From assembly GCA_002506705.1 (NCBI GenBank), contig DAYA01000013.1, forward strand, positions 1 through 12,357: a stretch of DNA of 12,357 bases, written 5' to 3'. The notes under the pieces were generated by a model. The model saw only the letters and a program-made list of their open reading frames with translations, was not told the origin of the DNA and made no database searches. The first letter of the stretch is position 1, and each line of letters opens with the position of its first letter. Position numbers and translations under genes: made by a program. Positions 8,032-12,357 of the stretch are shown in pieces. The stretch is from Euryarchaeota archaeon UBA550 (lineage in GTDB: Archaea; Thermoplasmatota; Poseidoniia; Poseidoniales; Poseidoniaceae).

Positions 8032-8490
8032 ATGTCGCAATCTAAACCACGATTTTCATCGCACTCAAAGAGAGCCAAATCTGCACGTTCACTAACCTGT
8101 GGACAAGTGATGAGCACACCACAAATTATCGGAAGGGATGCATCGGTTGCGGATGCATTAGACATGATTACAACTAGAGAATGGGACCATATTTTCATTG
8201 TAAACTCCGAGAGAGTTCCTATCGGCAGAATCCACGCAGTTGATATCTTGAAGCTCGTTGCAAGAAAGACTGTCAATCGAGATATTGCATGGATGCACGG
8301 CATTCCCGCAAGACAATTGGTTACTCAAGAAACGATGACGATGCAAGAAAGTACTCCACTTCTAAAGGCAGCCGCCCTTATGCTAACACACGACTTGAAT
8401 CAACTCGCAGTGACAAACAAGCAGGGGCAAATCGTGGGCACTGTTTCTCATAGTATCGTCGCTAGAACACTTCCTAGATTCATTCTTTGA
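8032..8490 (+). CDS. Protein with two CBS domains
   Basis: The 152-residue protein consists of a basic N-terminal tail (residues 1-20) and a tandem CBS pair (Bateman module). CBS1, at about 23-79, begins CGQVMSTPQIIGRDASVADA and contains HIFIVNSERVPIGRIHAVDIL. CBS2, at about 92-147, contains PARQLVTQE, the helix LLKAAALMLTHDLNQLAV and GQIVGTVSHSIV. Such modules usually bind adenosine nucleotides or related ligands and regulate a partner. No catalytic domain is attached, so it is a stand-alone sensor. The start is set by a strong SD. The next gene begins immediately downstream, possibly overlapping its stop as TTGA, so that product is the first candidate partner. Confidence 0.9.
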   Translation: MSQSKPRFSSHSKRAKSARSLTCGQVMSTPQIIGRDASVADALDMITTREWDHIFIVNSERVPIGRIHAVDILKLVARKTVNRDIAWMHGIPARQLVTQETMTMQESTPLLKAAALMLTHDLNQLAVTNKQGQIVGTVSHSIVARTLPRFIL

Positions 8491-8525
8491 GCAAGGTTCA
8501 ACAACAAATTGACGGTGGAAGTTTC

Positions 8526-9320
8526 ATGCCGACTTCGCCAAGGCTGTGGCCAAATCCACCTGGCAATTCCCCTTTGCCTCTGCCAGCAGGGCCCATGTTT
8601 TTCTCGGGCAGAGAGTTGGGTGAGTTGACTTTTCCTCAGATGCCTACTCATGACAAAATTGACTTAGCAGGATTGAGGGAATATGTCGGTAACTTCAGTC
8701 TAGAAAATGGTCAGAAAGTATCCCAAGTTATCGACTTAGAAAAGCGAAGACCTCTCTTGATTGCAGGAGAGTTAGCAAATCCATACCGGCTTTGTGACAT
8801 AATGGCACCAGACATGCCAATTATTCCAGTCAGGCTTGAAGGGGTATGCAGAACCTGGGCCGACAACCTAGACCCTAGAGATATACAACCGGGAATTCAC
8901 CATGTCACTCTTGCTAGATCGCCGGGGTGGTGGGAGCGTTCATTCATCACCTTACTCGAACTTCCCGATATGAAGAAGTTGCTAGCATGGTTAGATGGTT
9001 CTAGTGCAAACACTTGGTTGCCAAAGCGACTTGCTGAAGGAGTTGTTCGATTAGAGAATGACATGGAGCTAATGTCTCCAAACTTAGAGGACATTTCATG
9101 GGATGGTATTGAAGAAAAGGTCACCGTAGATACTCCCGCACCTAATGGACCTGAACTTGACCTATCCACAATCATGATTCCAATCAACACACGAACTGGC
9201 TGCTATAACAGCAGAGGAAGGGTCGCTCGATGCGCCCACTATCCGCAAACAGAATTCCATGAGAAGTTATTCAGAAGAGGTTCGTCTTTCAAGTGGGACC
9301 AAATCCTCAACTTCCTATGA
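8526..9320 (+). CDS. Unrecognised protein linked to the CBS-domain gene
   Basis: No family recognised. From ATG 8526 the product is 264 residues. It has a Pro-rich N-terminus (about 1-40: NPPGNSPLPLPAGP), a mixed alpha/beta middle with RRPLLIAGELANPYRLCD (75-92) and a Trp-rich stretch including RSPGWWERSF (131-140), and a C-terminal part with TGCYNSRGRVARCAHYP (224-240). The four cysteines (90, 108, 226, 236) do not form an obvious zinc site. There is no signal peptide or membrane helix, so it is likely cytoplasmic. A GGTGGA at 8514-8519, six bases before the ATG, supports this start. A TTG at 8487 overlapping the CBS stop would add 13 residues. It is probably translated from the same mRNA as the CBS protein, so regulation by that sensor is a reasonable but untested idea. 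Confidence 0.78.
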   Translation: MPTSPRLWPNPPGNSPLPLPAGPMFFSGRELGELTFPQMPTHDKIDLAGLREYVGNFSLENGQKVSQVIDLEKRRPLLIAGELANPYRLCDIMAPDMPIIPVRLEGVCRTWADNLDPRDIQPGIHHVTLARSPGWWERSFITLLELPDMKKLLAWLDGSSANTWLPKRLAEGVVRLENDMELMSPNLEDISWDGIEEKVTVDTPAPNGPELDLSTIMIPINTRTGCYNSRGRVARCAHYPQTEFHEKLFRRGSSFKWDQILNFL

Positions 9321-9342
9321 TTCCAAAAATCCGGGATTCTGA

Positions 9343-9350
9343 TTAAATAT
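9343..9350 (+). promoter_or_regulatory. Candidate TATA box for the membrane-protein gene at 9392
   Basis: TTAAATAT resembles an archaeal TATA box and sits in the 71-bp gap between genes, 42 bp before the ATG at 9392. A start of transcription would be expected near 9372, so this gene can be read independently of the CBS operon. Confidence 0.5.
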
Positions 9351-9352
9351 CT

Positions 9353-9372
9353 CAGCGCCTCGTTAGGCGCTG
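9353..9372. promoter_or_regulatory. Perfect 8-bp inverted repeat just downstream of TATA box
   Basis: CAGCGCCT-CGTT-AGGCGCTG is a perfect GC-rich dyad with a four-base centre, beginning two bases after the TATA-like element. In archaea a dyad between TATA and start site is a classic repressor-operator position. It could instead be a hairpin ending the upstream transcript, with a short T run at 9384-9388, although that run is separated from the stem by about eleven bases. Confidence 0.6.
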
Positions 9373-9391
9373 GACAGGGAGTGTTTTTGCT

Positions 9392-9919
9392 ATGGGTTCT
9401 AGTGATGCCAAGTCTCGAAAATTCAAATCTAAATCCAAAGCCATGCGCCAATGGAAAGAGAAGTATTACGATAAGGAAAATTCACAGGTGGAAAGCAAAA
9501 ACAACTCTGGAAAGACTGAAAATAAGAGCAAAGAAAATACGGAAATTAAACCCACTCATTCAGAGAGTAATTTACAGCACATTGGTATGAATAAGGTATT
9601 CATTGCGGCGGCTTTCATTGGGAGCATTTTGATGGTTCTAGGTTATTCTTGGGGCCCAGAGGGTTGTGAGGACAGTACCATCTTTGAAGGCCTTGGGAAA
9701 ATGCTAATTTTCATGAGTTTGTTTGGCGCAGTTGTCAATATATTCATCCTGTTCGTGTCTTTTTCCGATAAGGATTTTAATTCTGCAGTAGTACTTGGAT
9801 GGGGAGTTTTACACGCTTTGTGTTGGTTTGTGGCTGCGGCGATTGCTAGTGATGCTTTGCTCAGCGATGCCTGGTGTAATGGAAATGGGCCATCTTACGA
9901 TATTGGGGCTGGATTCTAA
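9392..9919 (+). CDS. Three-helix membrane protein with charged cytoplasmic tail
   Basis: No family recognised. The 175-residue product starts with a strongly polar, Lys/Glu/Ser/Asn-rich region (residues 1-66) that looks disordered, then has three membrane helices at about 68-86, 103-125 and 131-153. Cysteines at 92 (first loop) and 162 (after the third helix) would lie on the same side of the membrane and could pair outside the cell. An internal ATG at residue 66 (9587) would give just the membrane part, so the tail may be regulatory or the start may be over-called; the TATA box and dyad upstream favour the long form. It ends with its TAA abutting the esterase stop. Confidence 0.75.
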   Translation: MGSSDAKSRKFKSKSKAMRQWKEKYYDKENSQVESKNNSGKTENKSKENTEIKPTHSESNLQHIGMNKVFIAAAFIGSILMVLGYSWGPEGCEDSTIFEGLGKMLIFMSLFGAVVNIFILFVSFSDKDFNSAVVLGWGVLHALCWFVAAAIASDALLSDAWCNGNGPSYDIGAGF

Positions 9920-10870
9920 TCAATTTGTAAATTGGAATAAAAATTGCCACATTAATTGGTAAGTCTCGATACCAGCAACCTCTTCTGGCCAGCCATGTCC
10001 TCCGAACTCTAAACCATAGTGCTCAACTAACACACCAGAAGAACACTGGCTGTGTACAATGTGTTCTACATCTAAATGATAGTGAGAATTTTCCTCTTGA
10101 CAGTTTGATTTGTCAGCCCAATATTCAATCATTCCAGGGATGTTACTCATGGTCCCAACCCCTTCGTGTTCACCATCTTTCCAATCCCAGTCGTCGTCAT
10201 AATCTATGATTAAGTCTAGTTTACCGTGTATGTGCATCACTCCCATACTGCCATACAGATTACAGGTTTCGGGACTTACTGGCATCGTACCCGCGAATGA
10301 TGCGACTGCTGCAAATTTGGTGTTCAGTTGGCATGCAACTTCGTACGTAAACATCGAACCTAATGAATAACCGACTGCATACAACCTGTCTTCGTCAATG
10401 CAGTATGACTTAGAAAGCTCATCTACTATCGCTTCTGAGAATACATTGTCATCTCTGGATGTTGCCGCCGAGTTGAGGAACCACTCGCCTTCTGATTCTG
10501 TCCTACCCTCTTCTGAAATGACGTATGCCATAATGAATTTCTCTTGCTCTGCTAGAGCATCGAATTCTTCTTGTTGTGGGAAATCTTCCTCTGCGCCACC
10601 ACCTCCATGGAAGGCCAAGACGATAGGTAATTTCTCTCCAATTTCTGAACTTGGAACTGTTAGACGGAAATATCTGTCAACGCCGTGGGCTTGTATTGTT
10701 ATCATCGCCTGAGTGATTGGTTCTGAGGGCATGGAGCATGGATTATCAACTTCTGTTAACTCTTCAGCCTCGATTTTTTTATTTTCTGAAACCTCGTCCT
10801 CTAAACACCCTGCTAAGGGTAGGGCCAGAAAAAAGATTGTAACGAGAAAAACGGTCCCCCGCTTGGCCAT
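9920..10870 (-). CDS. Secreted lipoprotein esterase, PHB-depolymerase/feruloyl-esterase-like (COG3509)
   Basis: This 316-residue alpha/beta-hydrolase appears to be exported and membrane-anchored. The first 21 residues form a lipoprotein signal with lipobox LAGC (C22), followed by an acidic linker (about 24-45). Catalytic signature: oxyanion-hole motif AFHGGGG (residues 86-92), nucleophile Ser169 in GYSLG, acid candidate Asp219 in HGKLDLII, and base His292 in FGGHGWP. Six cysteines after the lipid-bearing one suggest disulfides, as expected outside the cell. The family cleaves polyester or carbohydrate ester bonds; the substrate cannot be told from sequence. The gene is monocistronic. An AT-rich element centred about 27 bp upstream of the ATG suggests a leaderless or near-leaderless mRNA. 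Confidence 0.88.
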   Translation of the reverse strand: MAKRGTVFLVTIFFLALPLAGCLEDEVSENKKIEAEELTEVDNPCSMPSEPITQAMITIQAHGVDRYFRLTVPSSEIGEKLPIVLAFHGGGGAEEDFPQQEEFDALAEQEKFIMAYVISEEGRTESEGEWFLNSAATSRDDNVFSEAIVDELSKSYCIDEDRLYAVGYSLGSMFTYEVACQLNTKFAAVASFAGTMPVSPETCNLYGSMGVMHIHGKLDLIIDYDDDWDWKDGEHEGVGTMSNIPGMIEYWADKSNCQEENSHYHLDVEHIVHSQCSSGVLVEHYGLEFGGHGWPEEVAGIETYQLMWQFLFQFTN

Positions 10871-10892
10871 GTTATTACGATATTGTAAATTG

Positions 10893-10901
10893 TTAATAAT
10901 T
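10893..10901 (-). promoter_or_regulatory. Candidate TATA box of the lipoprotein esterase gene
   Basis: On the minus strand, AAATTATTA is centred about 27 bp upstream of the ATG at 10870, the spacing expected if transcription starts at or next to the start codon. No Shine-Dalgarno sequence is visible before this ATG, which is consistent with a leaderless transcript. Confidence 0.45.
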
Positions 10902-10952
10902 TTACTTTCTCATTTCCTGTAAACTTGGGCCCCCGTGGCATCCCCGCTTTGG

Positions 10953-10961
10953 TTCAATATA
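10953..10961 (+). promoter_or_regulatory. Candidate TATA box of the winged-helix gene
   Basis: TTCAATATA is centred about 26 bp upstream of the ATG at 10984, so transcription would begin at the start codon itself. This supports ATG 10984 over an upstream GTG at 10969, which lies between TATA box and predicted start site. Confidence 0.5.
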
Positions 10962-10983
10962 GTGCGCAGTGCTATTACTATAC

Positions 10984-11232
10984 ATGAATGGAATGGGCTC
11001 ACAAAAAAGTGCAAGGCTAGAGCGCCTAAAGATGGAGATTACAGAATACGTATCTCGAAATCCTGGATGCTCTGCAGCTGATATCGTAGATCATCTCTCA
11101 AACACTCTGAGGATGCGGAATCATGGACTAACCTCACGTAAGGTTGGATTCTTTATTCCTAGATACCTAAAGAACATCGTTGGATTCAAACTTGACCGTT
11201 CAACCGGCAAGAGAATCTACAGCGTATCATGA
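10984..11232 (+). CDS. Small winged-helix DNA-binding protein
   Basis: From ATG 10984 the product is 82 residues. Its pattern is that of a winged helix-turn-helix: helix 1 (RLERLKMEITEYVSRNPG), the turn CSAADIVDHLS, a recognition-helix candidate GLTSRKVGFFIPRYLK, and a beta wing (IVGFKLDRSTGKRIYSVS). The protein is basic and has no ligand-binding domain. ATG 10993 is an equally possible shorter start. It sits divergently from the esterase and 35 bp upstream of the amino-sugar genes, so local autoregulation or control of either neighbour is possible but unproven. No specific transcription-factor family could be named. Confidence 0.78.
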   Translation: MNGMGSQKSARLERLKMEITEYVSRNPGCSAADIVDHLSNTLRMRNHGLTSRKVGFFIPRYLKNIVGFKLDRSTGKRIYSVS

Positions 11233-11267
11233 AAAGGTCAAATCGCTGCTAGTATTGGCTAGCCTCG

Positions 11268-11924
11268 ATGAGCGCCCCCGAAGCAGAAGAACTGTGGCCG
11301 TCTCTTGATGAGTCAATTGGCAGGCAGCCGTGCTTTCCCAGTGGCCCTGTTTGGTCTGTATTGCCTACACTAAAGGGTCAGATGACCGACATGCTTGCAG
11401 ATGTCGGCGAAAAGGGAAGAGATGGCGTAAGTATCGATTCTTCGAACGGCCTTGTACACATTCATGAAAGTGCTACTATCGAACCTTCAGTGCACATTAT
11501 TGGGCCTGCATACATCGGCCCATGCGCAGTTATTCGCCATGGCGCATACATCAGAGAATTTTCTTGGATCTGTGGTGGAGCACTTGTCGGACACGCTAGT
11601 GAAACAAAGCACAGCATTCTCCTTCCAGGAGCAAAAGCACCTCATTTCAACTACGTCGGAGATTCAGTCCTTGGACCGGATGTGAACCTAGGGGCAGGTG
11701 TAAAACTGTCCAATCTCAGAAACGACGGTGGCGAAGTCCATACTAGAATTGGCGGCGAAAGGGTAGCTACTGGACTTAGGAAGTTTGGCGCAATTCTAGG
11801 TGAGGGATGTCAACTTGGATGTAATGCAGTGACTAATCCAGGCGTGGTGTTAGGGGCGGAATGTATGGTAATGCCTAACGCAACAGTCACTGGAGTGTAC
11901 CCTCCAGGCTCAACTATCAGGTGA
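11268..11924 (+). CDS. GlmU-type left-handed beta-helix acetyltransferase domain, stand-alone
   Basis: The 218-residue protein contains hexapeptide repeats of a left-handed beta helix from about residue 64 (VHIHESATIEPSVHIIGPAYIGP) to the end (NPGVVLGAECMVMPNATV). The segment KAPHFNYVGDSVLG (123-136) matches the GlmU acetyltransferase catalytic motif (KxxHLTYLGDAEIG in bacteria), with His126 as the expected base. LGAGVKLSNLRNDGG and GGERVATGLRKFGA match archaeal sugar-1-phosphate nucleotidyltransferase/acetyltransferase C-termini. The usual N-terminal uridylyltransferase domain is absent, replaced by about 60 unrelated residues. Expected role: N-acetylation of glucosamine-1-phosphate or a related amino-sugar phosphate. 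The glmM-like gene starts four bases downstream, supporting a UDP-GlcNAc pathway. Confidence 0.85.
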   Translation: MSAPEAEELWPSLDESIGRQPCFPSGPVWSVLPTLKGQMTDMLADVGEKGRDGVSIDSSNGLVHIHESATIEPSVHIIGPAYIGPCAVIRHGAYIREFSWICGGALVGHASETKHSILLPGAKAPHFNYVGDSVLGPDVNLGAGVKLSNLRNDGGEVHTRIGGERVATGLRKFGAILGEGCQLGCNAVTNPGVVLGAECMVMPNATVTGVYPPGSTIR

Positions 11925-11925
11925 T
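11919..11925 (+). promoter_or_regulatory. Shine-Dalgarno site of the glmM-like gene
   Basis: AGGTGAT matches the 3' part of the archaeal consensus GGAGGTGAT. It overlaps the stop codon of the acetyltransferase gene and ends three bases before the ATG at 11929, indicating translation of the second gene from the same mRNA. Confidence 0.65.
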
Positions 11926-11928
11926 TAG

Positions 11929-12357
11929 ATGCTGTTTGGCACTGACGGAATTCGCGGTGAAGTCGTTGACTCTCCTTCAGATGATGAAGATGCGATATCG
12001 CAATTACTGGATGAAAGAATGATTTCTGCCAGGCTCATGAGAGTCGTTGGTGAAGCATTAACCAGAGTTGCAGGTATGGACAACACGGTGATAATCGGCT
12101 GGGACGATAGGCCGAGGAACGGTGAACTCGTCGCTGCACTGACTGTCGGTCTACACCTTGGTGGATGTAAGGTAATCCATGCTGGAATTTGTGCAACTCC
12201 AGGACTGCACAACTCACTTTTTGAGACCAATTCTTCACTTGGTTGCATGATTACTGCAAGCCATAATCCAGTTTCTGATTCTGGAATCAAAGTCTTCGAC
12301 TCAAAGGGTTTCAAGACAAATCCTGACCTTGAGAGAGAGATTTCGGAACTAGTTGTT
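11929..12357 (+). CDS. glmM: Phosphohexomutase, GlmM/ManB type, 3'-truncated
   Basis: An open frame of 143 codons runs without a stop to the right edge, about a third of the roughly 450-residue family length. The N-terminus MLFGTDGIRGE is the hallmark of alpha-D-phosphohexomutases; IIGWDDRPRNGE (residues 55-66) corresponds to the conserved GxDxR segment, with Trp in place of the usual residue after Gly; and MITASHNPVSDSGIKVF (107-123) contains the catalytic phosphoserine, Ser111 (codon 12259-12261). The family interconverts 6-phospho and 1-phospho hexoses. Placement four bases after a GlmU-type acetyltransferase favours phosphoglucosamine mutase, supplying glucosamine-1-phosphate, over phosphomannomutase; the specificity loop lies beyond the window. 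The spacer between residues 11 and 34 is longer and more acidic than in many homologues. Confidence 0.9.
   Translation, partial: MLFGTDGIRGEVVDSPSDDEDAISQLLDERMISARLMRVVGEALTRVAGMDNTVIIGWDDRPRNGELVAALTVGLHLGGCKVIHAGICATPGLHNSLFETNSSLGCMITASHNPVSDSGIKVFDSKGFKTNPDLEREISELVV

Noticed and set aside
9925..10892. The 10-mer TTGTAAATTG at both ends of the esterase gene (9925-9934 and 10883-10892)
   Set aside because: AT-rich 10-mers recur many times by chance in 12 kb, one copy lies inside coding sequence, and no target-site or recombinase signature accompanies them.
10969..10983. GTG start adding five residues to the winged-helix protein
   Set aside because: It lies between the TATA box and the expected transcription start, and the added residues (MLLLY) do not fit a winged-helix protein.
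11248..11263. Small inverted repeat GCTAG-N6-CTAGC ahead of the acetyltransferase gene
   Set aside because: A five-base stem is too weak to distinguish from chance, and it has no TATA box or T run in a convincing position.
11925..12314. A 129-codon open frame on the minus strand at the right end
   Set aside because: It is antisense to the glmM-like gene, whose motifs on the plus strand are unmistakable.

Overview
The window reads as chromosomal DNA from a mesophilic euryarchaeon. Supporting signs are the large subunit of the archaea-specific replicative polymerase PolD, an iron-sulfur archaeal primase large subunit, an archaeal MptE-type pterin pyrophosphokinase, a DUF373 membrane protein, and archaeal TATA-like boxes about 26-27 bp upstream of several starts. 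Moderate base composition, very tight gene packing and a secreted lipoprotein esterase would fit marine planktonic Euryarchaeota (Marine Group II/Poseidoniales or relatives). That placement is an inference from gene content; no rRNA gene is present to confirm it.

Layout from left to right. (1) 1-3807 (+): polC, the PolD large subunit, with its 5' end cut by the window edge and a PCNA-binding motif as its last eight residues. (2) 3808-5002 (-): mptE followed one base later by a two-helix membrane protein, forming an operon convergent with polC. (3) 5083-7377 (+): priL and a DUF373 six-helix membrane protein. (4) 7378-7851 (-): a small zinc-ribbon protein. (5) 7852-8031: a divergent control region with a 17-bp-period direct repeat and a strong Shine-Dalgarno site. 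(6) 8032-9919 (+): a two-CBS-domain protein, an unrecognised 264-residue protein translationally close to it, and a three-helix membrane protein preceded by its own TATA box and a perfect 8-bp dyad. (7) 9920-10870 (-): a lipoprotein esterase of the PHB-depolymerase/feruloyl-esterase type. (8) 10984-12357 (+): a winged-helix protein, a stand-alone GlmU-type acetyltransferase domain, and the start of a GlmM-type phosphohexomutase that runs off the right edge.

Functionally the window combines two core replication genes (polC, priL) around a pterin-cofactor gene, and on the right an amino-sugar nucleotide module (glmM plus a split glmU acetyltransferase half) that would supply UDP-GlcNAc-type precursors for surface glycans. 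No tRNA, rRNA, CRISPR array, insertion sequence or integrase was seen, and no gene-free stretch exceeds 180 bp.

I did not find a convincing new multi-gene system. The most distinctive observation is architectural: all three convergent gene pairs have their stop codons directly abutting, with zero intervening bases and a shared T(G/A)ATCAA core. Also worth a second look are the tandem repeat ahead of the CBS gene, the dyad beside the TATA box at 9343, and the unrecognised CBS-linked protein.
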